Shown here one piece after another: positions 12,177 through 23,800 of a DNA stretch of 64,000 nt. The notes under the pieces are model-generated. The model saw only the letters and a list, made by a program, of their open reading frames with translations. It made no database searches and was not told where the DNA came from. The position numbers and the translations under genes were made by a program. The DNA is from Protea cynaroides. Lineage: Eukaryota > Streptophyta > Magnoliopsida > Proteales > Proteaceae. The stretch lies in contig CM053269.1 of the NCBI GenBank assembly GCA_028583415.1, positions 47,091,888 to 47,155,887 on the forward strand, read 5' to 3'. How positions within the stretch are numbered: the first letter of the stretch is position 1; each line of letters begins with the position of its first letter.

Positions 12177-13555
12177 CAGATTGTCTAAATGCAATTACAT
12201 AAACCATTATATGTTAAGCAAATGCCCTAGGTTCGCAAGAAAAACACCAATTAGATGCGGAAACAAAACAGACATCGAAAGCCAACAAGAGAACAAGAAT
12301 TTTATGTGGTTTAGTCAGGGATTATCCCTGCCTACATCCATGGGCAAAGAGCTGAGGATGGTTCGTTCACAATGTAAAATGGAGGAGTTCAAGCACCAAA
12401 AGCCGTAGTAGCAAAAACATAATGAACTTGAAGAGACTAGCAGCGGAAAGAAAGTTAGCTACTCCTTATGTACAAACCTGCTTCCCAGTTCCGCCGCTCT
12501 CTCTATCAAGTATCGTCTTCCTCTGCCCGCGATTTGGAACCGAAAGCAAACCCCGAACCCTCTCCTATGAAACAAAACCTCCACCGCCCTAATTTCTCAA
12601 GTTTCCACTGCCCGCGATTTGAAAGCCAAAGCAAACCCTCTGAAACGATTTCGTCTTCCTCGATCGCCTTTATCCTCCGTTACTCTCTCTCTCTCTCTCA
12701 ACTTTCTTCTGGATATCCCTTTCTTCTTCCTCTGTCCTCCCTTTCCAAAACGCAGACTGAGATGTAGTTGTCGATTCTTTTCAGATTCAAAAAGGGATAT
12801 TTGATAGAATGCAACTCAGTTAGTTTTCCACATTACTTGATTGTTCAGCGTTCGATCTGGTACCAACCATGTGTGACGCATCCGAATGAAGCAACCGTGT
12901 CTCCCCGCATAAAACCAGGCGGGAGACGATTTCTTCCCCTCTTGGGGATTGGGAAGCCTCAAAATATATTTACTAAGGTCATCCTTAATTTTTTAGATAC
13001 TCCCTCAAGGCCCTTGGCTTTCAACTTTTATTTTCCAAAACTCCCCACACCTGTATATACAGGTGTTAGATCATTGCTTGCACAAGAGACAGCTCAATGG
13101 TTGAGCTGTCCTTCATTCATTTTTTTTAACAATCAAATGAGCTCAACTATTGAGCTGTCTTTATATTCAAAATCCATTAACTATGGGTGGGCCGGCAAGG
13201 CCTGCCAGACCAACCCATGTTAGTCCACCCACCTTTATTTTATATTATTTTTTTCCAATCCTCCCATTCTCTCTCTTCTAATGGGGCCAACTCGGCCTTC
13301 CAACAACAAATGAACATTTTCATGACTTTTTCATCTACTAAAATAATACAATATTAATATACTAATACTTACCATAGCATATGATTAAATTAATAATACA
13401 TGCAAATAGGTTATAAAGTCACGTTAGGCTGGGATTTTATCAAAATGCCCCTTATTTCTTAACAACTTAAAGAATTACCTAAAAAAGGTCTAGAAAGATT
13501 CTCTCACTCACAATACCTCATGTAATTAGTGTATTACAATTAGGATCATTCTCAC
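12177..13555. other. Intergenic DNA, no gene recognised
   Basis: This stretch includes a CT-rich part (12460-12760) with a short internal duplication of CTGCCCGCGATTTG (about 12517 and 12617). It also includes a pair of GAGCTGTC phrases around 13100-13150. ORFs of 60-150 codons are present but none resembles a known family, and their serine/leucine content follows the CT tract. Confidence 0.5.
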
Positions 13556-13560
13556 TCGGC

Positions 13561-13665
13561 ACGAGGATGCATTATGGATGGATTTTTCAGGACTTGAGTT
13601 AAGGCCAAGTGGCACCTAGGCCTAGGTAAGGACTCAGGGGTTGGACTGGGGTTTTAAAAGTCTAG
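13561..13665. repeat. Start of aldehyde oxidase 5'-flank unit 1
   Basis: This piece matches about 16080-16180. Both carry GGATTTTT(C/T)AGGAC, CCTAGG(C/T)CTA, ACTCAGGG and GGGGTTTTAAAA. It is separated from the rest of unit 1 by about 850 bp of unrelated DNA. Confidence 0.65.
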
Positions 13666-14514
13666 CTGTTGATGTCATACCACACTTGCTTTCTTCCTGG
13701 AAGCGCAACAACTGCAAAGGGAAGAAAAGAGCTCGTGGGTTGGAGGGGGGGGTCAGGTGACCCAAAAACCACTCCGGCGTTCTAGTCAATATGGGATCAA
13801 GTAGTTATGAACTCGGATGAAGAAGGGCCGAGATCAGCGATAGAGGGTGGGGTGTATAGTTCTTGAAAAGTAAAACCAGAAAGAACAAGTGCTAAAAAGA
13901 GCAGGAATGAGCGAAAATAAAAAAAGAAGAGCTCCCTCTTATCGTTGATGCAGTTCCAAGTGGATGAATGAGATGGCATGGATGTGAGAATGTGTCACCG
14001 ATGTGAAAGGCTAGCTAATGGAGTGGGTGTAACACCTGACACATATGTCGTAGGCGATGTGCACGTGGTTCGTGGGCATCTGTACATCTTGACATGTCTT
14101 GCACACGATCCAATGCCCTGGACAGCTGCCTGCTTTATTCGAGATTAAGCATGCAAAAATACGACTTAATATCGTGCTTAGCCCTCAAAAATAGGCTTAG
14201 GTTGCATGTGGGATAGCTTTCACTGTCGTAATCATGTTTGCTTAGTGGAGGCATACCCGTGCGTGGTTTGCTCGCCCCATGCAACGATCTTTGAGTGATT
14301 TTGTATGTGGTTGCTGGCGGAGGTTTAGTACTGCCTCTGAGTCGGATGCCACGTAGTTCTTAGTCGGGCCATAAACCGTTTTCTGGACTTGGGTGTCGAG
14401 TGGTAGTCAGAAGTAAAGTGAGGCTTTTTGAATACTCATACATACACCATGTGTCGCCCTGAGGTTTTAGGGGCACTTATCATTGACCCAACTCGACTCT
14501 ATTGCAGTCCTATT
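13666..14514. other. Insertion of unknown nature within 5'-flank unit 1
   Basis: Unit 2 runs directly from GGGGTTTTAAAA to ATCCTACATGGGTTG, but in unit 1 this 850 bp lies between them. It is of moderate GC with CACGTGG-type motifs (about 14063). I see no clear terminal repeats or target duplication and no coding potential. It may be a decayed LTR. Confidence 0.4.
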
Positions 14515-15410
14515 GTCACTCCTACTGTCCTACATGGGTTGTTTTGGTATGCATTATTGGAATGTATTTATTTTATACCAAGAACACATTTTAAATGACA
14601 AAAACTGTATTTGATTGGGAGGGGAAGAGAATAAAGGAGAGATTTTAAGAGAGAATTAAACAACTTAGTTTGGATTTTTTTTAACATCTTAAAAGAGGGG
14701 CAGAATAAGAGAGAGATTTGGGAAAAGATTAAATAGTTTCGTATTCTCTTTAACATCTTAAAAGTGGAAGAAGGGGAGAAGGAGGAGAGAATAAAGAGGG
14801 AGTTTAAGAAATGATTTAAGTTTTCTTTGATAAAGTTTATATTTATGTTTATGAATTATTTATAAAATATAATTTATGATAATAAATTAGGAATCATGAA
14901 TAATAACCATTCAATCCCACTGAACATAAAAAGTAATACTAGATTATAAAAATAATGAAACATTTTTTAAATAACTTTGGATTCTCAACATCATTGAATG
15001 TGAAAACCCTAAACACCCTTGGGCTCTAATATTGAGGTATTTTAGTTCGAGCTCTTTGAGACACAATTTTTTTCTTCTGGGTTTTCCATTTGTTTAAATA
15101 TTTCTATCGTTTGCGGGAATCCAAAGGAGTCAGCTTCACTAGTTTACTCTGCTGAGTTCAGCAGCTCGATCACCAACTTGAGGATTTGTACTTGAACGAT
15201 ACACAGTGTCTCAGTAGTATTCATGGATGGATGAAATTGAAGGGAAGAAGCCGGTTTTTGCTATTAATGGCGAGAGATTCAAACTGTCCAGTATTGAACC
15301 TTCCACTACTTTGCTTGAGTTCTTGCGCTATCAGACGTGTTTCAGAAGTGCTAAGCTTGGTTGCGTATTTTTCTCTGTACTTTTTCATTAGGGGAGGGTT
15401 TAGAGAAATC
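14515..15410 (+). repeat. Aldehyde oxidase 5'-flank unit 1 with dead exon 1
   Basis: Long match to the region in front of the intact gene (16195-17960 minus two insertions). Shared blocks include CCTACATGGGTTGTTTTGGT, ATTGGAATGTATTTATTTTA, GTGAAAACCCTAAAC, TATTTTAGTTCGAGCTCTTT and GGGGAGGGTTTAGAGAAATC. It also holds about three tandem copies of an 80-90 bp unit built around AACATCTTAAAAG (14620-14820). Confidence 0.85.
15227..15364 (+). pseudogene. Aldehyde oxidase exon 1, dead duplicate
   Basis: The stretch reads MDEIEGKKPVFAINGERFKL, SSIEPSTTLLEFLRYQ and TCFRSAKLGC. It differs from exon 1 of the intact gene at only a few residues (D-E for D-K, P for L, K for E, C for R). The last bases of the real exon, which encode the G-E of the LGCGEGG iron-sulfur motif, are deleted together with the normal splice junction. 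The frame instead runs into VFFSVLFH-stop. No exon 2 follows; the next 1.3 kb is flank sequence leading to unit 2. It cannot make a functional product, but it preserves the ancestral start-codon context without the changes seen in the live gene. Confidence 0.88.
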
Positions 15411-15419
15411 GAACTTTTT

Positions 15420-16060
15420 AGTTTACACCTTCGTCTACACGTACAGTGACTTTGGGGTCTAAATATTTAGTCTCAAGAAGAATTAATTGATTCAAATAAA
15501 GAAAAAGCCAAGGATCGAGTTACAAACCTTTTGAGTGTGAAAAGAAAATTATGAAAATAATGAAAATTAAGTGATTAGGGAGAGAGAGAAAATGTAAATT
15601 ACGGTTTTTTATACCAAAAAAGAAAAGAAAAAAAAAAGGTAAGGTTTAGGGCTGGGGGGTTGTTCATTACAAGCTAAATTTGGTTTCCGCCTAAATCTGA
15701 GTCGTGTTCATGTCCAAACCAATAAGCGATAGTGCTGGTCTGATCAACGCATGGGTTTAGAGGTGCAAGTTTGGCCAGCTTGAGTCTGCCTGCCCACCCG
15801 CCTTTAGTCCAAACAAGGTTTGGATTGGGATACCATCACCTTGAAGGTGGGTTAGGACTAAGAATTTCTAATCTTGAGTTAAGAATGGGTTAGGGTTGAG
15901 GTCAAAGGTCTAACCCGCTCGGTCTTGTTGTCTTCTCTTCCTTTTTCTTCTTCCTCCGGATCTTTTTTTCTTCTTCTTCTTCTTTATTTTTCTTTTTTTA
16001 CTCGACTTGACCCAACTTTTACATCTCCTTTCTCCCTCCCCCTGGTTAGGAACAATCAAG
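15420..16060. repeat. Flank segment also present at 4.14-4.87 kb
   Basis: This joins unit 1 to unit 2 and repeats the 4140-4865 segment, as described there. It ends in a CT-rich block (about 15930-16040). No gene. Confidence 0.65.
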
Positions 16061-16306
16061 ATCAGTTCCGTTGGGTTTGAGGATGGGTTAGGGTTGGATT
16101 TTTTAGGACCTAAGTTAGGGCCGAGCTAGACCTAGGTCTAACTAAGAAACTCAGGGTCGGATTGGGGTTTTAAAAAACGTGGCCCAACCTAATGTGTTGC
16201 AATCCTACATGGGTTGTTTTGGTATATATTATTGGAATGTATTTATTTTATATTAAGAATATATTTTTTAAATGACAAAAACAGTGTTTGCTGGGAGAGG
16301 GGAAGG

Positions 16307-16453
16307 GACTTGGATCGTCTCTAGTCCGTCCAGTCGTGGACTGGATTAAAAGGACACACATACCAATACATGGGGGGGGGGGGCGTGTCCTTTAAATCTA
16401 GTCCGTCCGTCCATGACTGAATAGCTGGACGAATTGGAGACGATCTTTTTCCA
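16307..16453. mobile_element. Mutator-like MITE, 147 bp
   Basis: Terminal inverted repeats are GGATCGTCTCTAGTCCGTCC and, from the other end, AGATCGTCTCCAATTCGTCC. A second inner inverted pair surrounds GGACACAC/GTGTCC and a G-run (16371-16383). It is flanked by AGGGGAAGG and AGGGGAAGA (16298-16306, 16454-16462), a near-perfect 9 bp target duplication as in Mutator-type elements. The paralogous site near 14620 reads GGGAGGGGAAGAGAATA without the insert, an empty site that confirms the boundaries. Confidence 0.85.
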
Positions 16454-16715
16454 AGGGGAAGAGAATAAAAATGACACTTTAGGAAAGGATTAAACAATGT
16501 TGGATTCTCTCCAACATACTAAAAGAAGGGGAAGGGGAAAAGAATGGAAGAGAGATTTTAAGAAAAGAATAAACAATTTGGATTCTCAAGATCATTGGAT
16601 GTGAAAACCCTAAACCCCCCTCGGCTCTCAAATTAAGGTATTTTAGTTCGAGCTCTTTATGACAATTTTTTTGTATCTGGTTTTTCTCCATTTTTTAAAT
16701 ATTTCTGCCGTTTGC

Positions 16716-17693
16716 GGGGTTGTTTGATAAAACTTCAACTCTGGAATTCTTACTTCTGGTTCAAATTTCTACTCCAACTTTAAAAGGATTCAAGAGTATG
16801 AGGGAATAGAAACATGTTTGTTAACCTAATTTAGTCATGGACTCCAGAGTAGTGGTGGGGGTTGACGGATGGTGGCACTAGTGGTGATGGTTGGTGACGG
16901 TGGTGGTAGGTGGGAGGTGGTGGTGAAGGGTGGCGGTGGGTGGGTGGTGGTGGTGGAGGGTGGTGGCGGTGGTGGTGGGTGGTAGTGGATGGTGGTGGTG
17001 GGTGATAGTTGGTGTTGGTGGTGGCGGTGGTTGGTGGCTGGTGGTGGTGGCGATGGTAGGTGGCGGTGGTGGTGGTGGTTGGTGGCTGGTGGTGGTGGCG
17101 ATAGTAGGTGGCGGTGGGTGGTGATTGAGGATGGTGGTGGTGGCGGTGGCGGTGGGTGGTAGTGGATGGTGGTGGCGGTGGTGGGTGGTTGGTGGTGGTG
17201 GCGACGAGGGGTGGTGGTGGGTGATAGTTGGTGGTGGTGGTGACGGTGGTTGGTGGCTGGTGGTGGTGGCGATGGTAGGTGGCGGTGGGTGGTGGTGGCG
17301 GTGGTTGGTGGCCGGTGGTTGGTGGTGGTGGCGATGGTAGGTGGCGGTGGGTGGTGATTGAGGATGGTGGTGGTGGTGGTGGTGGCGGCGGTAGTGGGTG
17401 GTGGAGAGTGGTGGCAGTGGTGGCTAGTGGCTGGTGGCTGGTGGCTGGTGGATTGTGGTGTTGGTGGTGGTAGTTGGTGGTAGTAGTGGTGTGTGGTGAT
17501 TTTTACTCCAAAATTATGCTCTGAAGTCGAAAAGCATCTATTTGATTCTCTAAAAAATTGGATTATAGAGTTCATTTGGAGTCGATTCACTCATGGATTC
17601 TCCAGAAGTTCGAACCAGGTTACCAAACAGACTTCTACTCCATTTATATTTCAGAAATTAAAATCCAACTTCTGGAGTGTTATCAAACACCCC
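16716..17693. mobile_element. Harbinger-like MITE with GGT-rich core, copy 2
   Basis: The ends are GGGGTTGTTTGATAAAACTT and, inverted, GGGGTGTTTGATAACACTCC. They are related to the element at 11306-12173, as are the subterminal TTCTACTCCAA/GATTC phrases. The core (about 16850-17500) is GGT/GGC-rich. The flanks are TTG and TTA if one extra base is counted at each end, a weak match to the TTA duplication of copy 1. The unit 1 paralogue has an uninterrupted GTTTGCGGGAATCCAAAGG at about 15108, so the insertion came after the 5' duplication. Its right end lies 86 bp upstream of the aldehyde oxidase start codon, replacing the position of the older proximal promoter. Confidence 0.82.
16850..17500. 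repeat. GGT/GGC-rich minisatellite upstream of aldehyde oxidase
   Basis: About 650 bp of GGTGGTGG-type repeats with higher-order repetition: a block around GGTGGCTGGTGGTGGTGGCG recurs near 17035, 17083, 17250 and 17300. The minus strand holds a 251-codon open frame rich in His, Pro and Thr that is only the translation of this repeat. Confidence 0.9.
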
Positions 17694-17733
17694 GTTAAGG
17701 AGTCAACTTAGAGTATGTCAGTTGTATTTAAGG

Positions 17734-17820
17734 ATGGATGAAATAGAAGGAAAGAATCTGGTCTCAATTGTACTCACAGATGGACAAAATAGAAGGGAAG
17801 AAGCTGGTCTTTGCTATTAA
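17734..17820 (+). promoter_or_regulatory. Upstream ORF overlapping the aldehyde oxidase start
   Basis: An ATG at 17734 opens a 28-codon frame that ends TAA at 17818-17820. It overlaps the first 41 bases of the main coding region in a different frame, 46 bp offset. The upstream ATG arose by near-duplication of the start region: ATGGATGAAATAGAAGGAAA at 17734 parallels ATGGACAAAATAGAAGGGAA at 17780. If transcription starts upstream of 17734, ribosomes would meet this ATG first. The sequence just before the main ATG (TACTCACAG) also resembles a splice acceptor, so a spliced leader could remove it. Whether either occurs is unknown. Confidence 0.5.
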
Positions 17821-20800
17821 TGGCGAGAGATTCGAACTGTCCAGTATCGAACCTTCCACTACTTTGCTTGAGTTCTTGCGCTATCAGACACGTTTCAGAA
17901 GTGCTAAGCTTGGTTGCGGCGAAGGTTACTTTTTTCTCTGTACTTTTTCTCATTAGGGGAGGGTTTAGAGAAATCGAACGTGACGAGGGGGTCCGAGTTT
18001 TTCTTCTTTTGGGTCTGGATTCATATTCTCAGCTGGGTTATGCTAATTTTCTTCTTTTAGATTCCAGTTCTTTTGGATTTGGCTATTCTACTGTGTGATA
18101 CTATAGTTACTTTGTCGAGTTCTTGAACCCATTTACTTCTGTTCTACTGATCCGACAAAGATTCATACATTTGGTTTTTCCTCCTTTGATTTGGTTCTGC
18201 TGATAATTTTTGTGCTTTGGTCTTTTCGGATTGGATTTCCTCATTATTAAGTTAAGGAGTTATTCCTATTCGAGATTGTTAAGTTTTCTGTTGGGACTTT
18301 TTGAGTATTCATGAAGGATGAAGAGGTATGCAACCTATTCGGTTTTTGCTGAGTAGAATTTTGAGAAAACGAGTTTCCAATGTCTTGATTTACACAGGGC
18401 AGATGTGGTTTTTTTTTTTTTTTTTTTGCCTTAAAAAAAACACAAATATCCTGCCTTTTTGGTTGCAGGTGGTTGCGGAGCTTGTGTTGTTCTTCTGTCC
18501 AAGTATGACCCAGTGCTTGATCAAGTCGAGGACTTCACAATCAGTTCTTGTCTTACTCTTCTGTGCAGCTTAAATGGATGTTCAATTACCACCAGTGAAG
18601 GGCTTGGAAACAGTAAAGATGGTTTCCACCCAATTCACCAAAGATTCGCTGGTTTTCATGCTTCGCAGTGTGGCTTTTGTACGCCTGGGATGTGCATGTC
18701 CCTGTTCTCCGCTCTTTGCAATTCTGAAAAGACCTCAATGCCAGAGCCACCTCCAGGTTTTGCCAAGCTCACTATATCAGAAGCTGAGAAGGCTATTGCT
18801 GGCAATCTCTGTCGGTGCACTGGTTACCGACCAATTGCTGATGCCTGCAAAAGTTTTGCAGCTGATGTTGATTTGGAAGATCTGGGTCTTAATTCTTTTT
18901 GGGGAAAGGGGGAGAATGAATGTGCAAGTAAATTACCTTTTTACTGCCGTAGAGATGACATTTGTACCTTCCCTGAGTTCTTGAAAAGGGAAATAAAGAA
19001 CAAAATCCTTTTTAATTCCGAAGAGTATTCTTGGTATACTCCTGTTAGTGTTGAGGAGCTGCAGAGCCTATTGGGATCAGAAGAAGCAGATTACGGGACA
19101 CGGGTGAAGCTAGTTGTTGGTAACACCGGAATGGGCTATTACAAAGAGCTGGGGCACTGCAACAAGTACATTGATATAAGACATATCCCTGAGCTTTCTA
19201 TAATCAGAAGGGATAGCACAGGAATTGAAATTGGAGCAGCCGTGTCAATCTCCAGAGCCATCCAAGCTTTGATGGAAGAAAGCAAAGGTAGGCCTCAGTC
19301 ATATGAAGGAGTCGTTTTCAAAAAAATTGCTGATCATATGGATAAGATTGGGTCCAAGTTCATCAGAAATACAGCAAGTTTGGGGGGTAATTTGGTCATG
19401 GCACAGAGAAATCAGTTTCCTTCGGATATTGCAACCATACTCCTTGCTGCAGGTGCATTGGTAGATTTACAGATTGGTACCAAAAGAATAAAGCTTACAT
19501 TGGAGGAATTCTTGGAGAGCCCTCCCTTTGATTTTAAAATCATACTTCTGACTGCTAGAATTCCAATTTTGGAACAAACAATAGATGTTTCCTCCAAAAT
19601 CCAAAGCAGATTGCTTTTTGAAACCTATCGGGCTGCACCAAGACCCCTTGGAAATGCACTGCCCTATCTCAATGCTGCTTTTTTTGCTCAGGTTTCTACA
19701 TACAAAGATTGTGATGGTGTTATCTTGGAAGGCCTTCGGTTGGCTTTTGGTGCCTATGGGACTAAACACGCCATAAGAGCCAGGAAGGTTGAGGAGTTTT
19801 TAAATGGAAAATTGCTTAGTTTGGGTCTTCTATTTGAGGCTATTAAATTGCTCCGGGGAATTATAGTACCGGAAGACCATGTTTCACATCCTGCTTATAG
19901 GTCAAGTTTGGCTGTTAGTTTTCTTCTTGATTTTCTTGGTCCTCTGGTTGACAACAGTGGGATGGATGGTTATGTTAATGGCCCTCAAATTGATGCCAAA
20001 GTGGAGAATAATTCTGATAAATTTTATGATGCAATGAGGCCAAGTTTTCTCTCATCTGCAAAGCAGGTGGTGGAAGTTGCCAAAAAATATCATCCAGTTG
20101 GTGAACCAATTAAAAAGGCTGGAGCTGAGATCCAAGCGTCTGGTTTGTATCATCTAATTTATTTTTGCTATATTTTTCTTCTTGATGGTTTTCCACCTAT
20201 ACTGAGTGTAAGGGAAACTAATCCTTACCCTGATTGTCTCATCATTGTAAAAAGGTTTCTTGCTGCTTACCTGTGGAAAAAAAAAAAAAGATTGTGTTTT
20301 TCATCTTGCTGTTTCTTTTTTATTAAATGATAAGACAGCCTATCAGATTCATGCCATCATAATCTTCTGTTCTTAAAATTGTTGCCTATATATTTAATTT
20401 TTGATAAGTCTTTTTTTTTTTTTTTTCTTGTTTGTTTTAAATTTGTTTATTTACAAGGAAGGGAAGAAAAAGTTGCATTGAGCCTAGGAAAGAGAACAAT
20501 TATTATCTATTTAGTTGTTGCACAATCCAATTAAAGTTTTTATTTATTTTCTTTAACGAAAAAAAGAAACCTCTGTTTGTTGGATATGCCTTCAGTCTGA
20601 ATTCATATATTTTGATAATTAGGTGAGGCTGTTTATGTGGATGATATTCCTTCTCCGAAGGATTGCCTTTATGGAGCATTCATTTATAGCACAAGGCCTT
20701 TGGCACGAGTAAAGGGTATTACATTTAAGTCTTCATCACCACCAGATGGAGTTGTGGGGGTTATTACTGTTAAAGAGATCCCAAAAGGAGGCGACAATGT

Positions 20801-23800
20801 AGGTGCTAGGAGCATCTTTGGTGATGAACCCCTATTTGCTGATAATCTTACTCGGTATGCAGGCCAGCCAATTGGGTTCGTGGTAATTATAATTGGGAAG
20901 ATCTGGAATTCCTTTATTATTATTATTATTTTTTTTGACTAATTTAGTCGCTGGAAAGGCTGGTGTAGGTTGCAGATACACAGAAACATGCCAACATGGC
21001 TGCCGACTGTGCGGTGGTTGAGTATGACACTGAAAATCTAGAACCACCTGTTTTGACAGTTGAAGAGGCTGTTAAGAAATCCAGCTTTTTTCAGATCCCT
21101 CCCTTCCTTAACCCAAAACAGATTGGCAATTTCTCCAAAGGAATGGCAGAATCAGATCACAAGATCCTCTCAGCTGAGGTGCTTCTCGTATACTTCTCTT
21201 TCTAAGACATGGACTGAATACTGGTGGCACAACTAGGACCCAATAAGGACCAAATATGAGCTAACTTGGAAATCTGCCAAGTAGTTAATGTGAATTTTCT
21301 TCTCCTGTTTCTTTTTTTAAAATATTTAATTTATGTCTAAAAAGCTTTTATTTTTGCAGCTGTTCTCCTAACACTGAATGTTTTCCATTCAAGGTTTTTT
21401 TTTTTTTGGTAGAAATGCTTTCCATTCAAATTAATCCCTTAAATCATGAGAATTCACTTGTTAAGTTGGCTTAGCAGTTTCCTTCCTAGCTCCAGTTTCA
21501 AGACCTTGTGAAGTGCGAATCTTTATGGTTTTGGAATATGGTTTAGTTTTGGTTTCTTCTGTTACAGGGAGTTACAAGGTTTGAATTTGAAAAGCTACTA
21601 AATTCCTTTCTAGTTTATGCAGTTTTTAATCTTGTACCCCCTTTTACTTAACACCTCAGTATTATGATAATTTTTGTGGTTTAGTTGTATTTAGAGTAAT
21701 CAATCTCAAGTTTCTGACTGTATATAAGCCAATTTTAAAAAATGTATTAACTACCTCTTGATTATTTTGGAATGGTGATTTGCAGATTAGACTTGGATCA
21801 CAGTATTATTTCTACTTGGAGACACAAACTGCCTTTGCTGTACCAGATGAAGACAATTGCATAGTAGTTTACAGCTCTTCCCAGTGCCCTGAGAATGCAC
21901 AGATTGTGATTGCAAAATGCCTTGGTATTCCTCACCATAATGTCCGCGTAATTACGAGGAGGGTTGGAGGGGGATTTGGTGGAAAGGCCATAAGGTCTTT
22001 GCCTGTGAGTATCCTATTTTATGATATCTAGATATGGGTCTTTTAAACAAATGTAGAGATGTTTTTCTTTCTTTTGCCTTCTTTCATGCACAATAGTTTC
22101 CTTTGGCAAGTCGGCTTGTCTCTGTTGATAAATTTTTTTGATTTCATTTCTTACAAACTGTCAATTGTGTTTTAGGTTGCCACAGCATGTGCACTTGCAG
22201 CTCATAATCTTCAGCGTCCTGTCCGAATTTATCTTGATCGCAAGACAGATATGATAATGGCTGGAGGACGACATCCTATGAAAATAAATTTCAGTGTGGG
22301 GTTCAAATCTAATGGAATCATCACAGCTCTACACCTAGATATATTAATTAATGCTGGAATTTCTGAAGATGTAAGCCCAGTGATCCCATATAATATGATT
22401 GGTCCACTGAAGAAGTACAACTGGGGTGCTTTATCTGTTGATATGAAAGTCTGCAGGACAAACCATACCAGTAAGTCAGCCATGCGGGCACCTGGAGAGG
22501 TACAGGGTTCATATATTGCTGAGGCTGTCATTGAGCATGTAGCATCTACTCTTTCCATGGAAGTTGATTCTGTCAGGGAGAAAAATCTCCACACATTTGA
22601 GAGTCTTAAAGTTTTCTATGAAGGAGCTTCTGGGGAAGCCTTTGAGTATACTCTACCATATGTGATGGATAGGTTGGTAAGCTCTTCTAATTTCCACCAA
22701 AGGGTTGAAGTAATTAGACAGTTCAACTGCTGTAACAAATGGAAGAAAAGGGGAATTTCTCGGATACCTATTGTCCATCCAGTTATGGTGAGGCCTACCC
22801 CAGGAAAAGTAAGTATCCTCAATGATGGGTCAGTTGTGGTTGAAGTTGGAGGGATTGAGCTGGGCCAGGGCCTCTGGACAAAGGTGAAGCAGATGGCCGC
22901 ATTTTCTCTAGGTCAAGTACTACTTGATGGAAGTAACAACTTGTTGGAGAGAGTACGGGTCATTCAAGCAGATACGTTAAGCCTAATTCAGGGAGGGTTT
23001 ACTTCAGGAAGTACCACATCTGAGTCAAGTTGTGAAGCTGTTCGCCTTTGCTGCAATGCCTTGGTCGAAAGGTTAATCCCTCTCAAGGAAAGGTTGCAGG
23101 AGCAGATGGGTACAGTTTCATGGGATATGTTAATTCTACAGGTGACTATTTCAACTTCTAAATTAGACACCTGAGTTTTTTTTTTCTTTTTTTTTTCCGC
23201 TTTGATCCAAGATTCTTAAATTTGATAGTGGAGGAAGCATGCAGATTGAGGGTGGTTTGGAGTCACAGTTTGGAGTCCTCATCACCTAGGAGTTCCAGTG
23301 ATAGTAATCATCTGATCCATAGTTGGGGTGCACAAGTTATATGTTCTGTTTCTATGAAGATGATCTAATTAATGGGTCTCGTCAGTTTTAGTCCCAGCGA
23401 AGTCCACATATATCCTACATGTGCAGTTTAGGCAATAAATCACTTCTCCTCATCCTTGTTTTATTATCTATTAATTTTCTTAAAGTTTAACACTTTTATA
23501 TTCCAATATTTTCGATTTCACTTTATTTATAACTTTTAAAGTTATGCAGAATAACCTGTGAAAAGGAAAAGCTCCAGTTTAATGCGTGTGCACCAAAAGA
23601 TGCAAGTCTTTAAGAAAACTATTACAGCTTTATGTTTGGAGCTTCCCTATGCTAGGGATTTCTAGGATTGACCACATCCCGAAATTCACAATATTCATAT
23701 TGATCACAATCAACATGATTTGAGTTCATTTTAGATTTTGTGGACCGATTTTTATTCAGATCCTGAACACATTCCTAGGTCATCACATTTTGATTTAAAT

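Noticed and set aside
15186..15449. 87-codon ORF over the dead exon 1
   Set aside because: The reading frame is not that of aldehyde oxidase; it is a shadow of the degenerate exon.
16835..17590. 251-codon minus-strand ORF rich in His, Pro and Thr
   Set aside because: It is the translation of the GGT minisatellite inside a MITE. Composition explains the lack of stops, and no domain is present.
18574..18984. 136-codon ORF in aldehyde oxidase exon 2
   Set aside because: Out-of-frame shadow of the real coding exon.
20143..20330. Extension of the exon 2 ORF beyond ASG
   Set aside because: Family homology stops at the GTTTGT donor and resumes at 20623. The extension is intron read-through.
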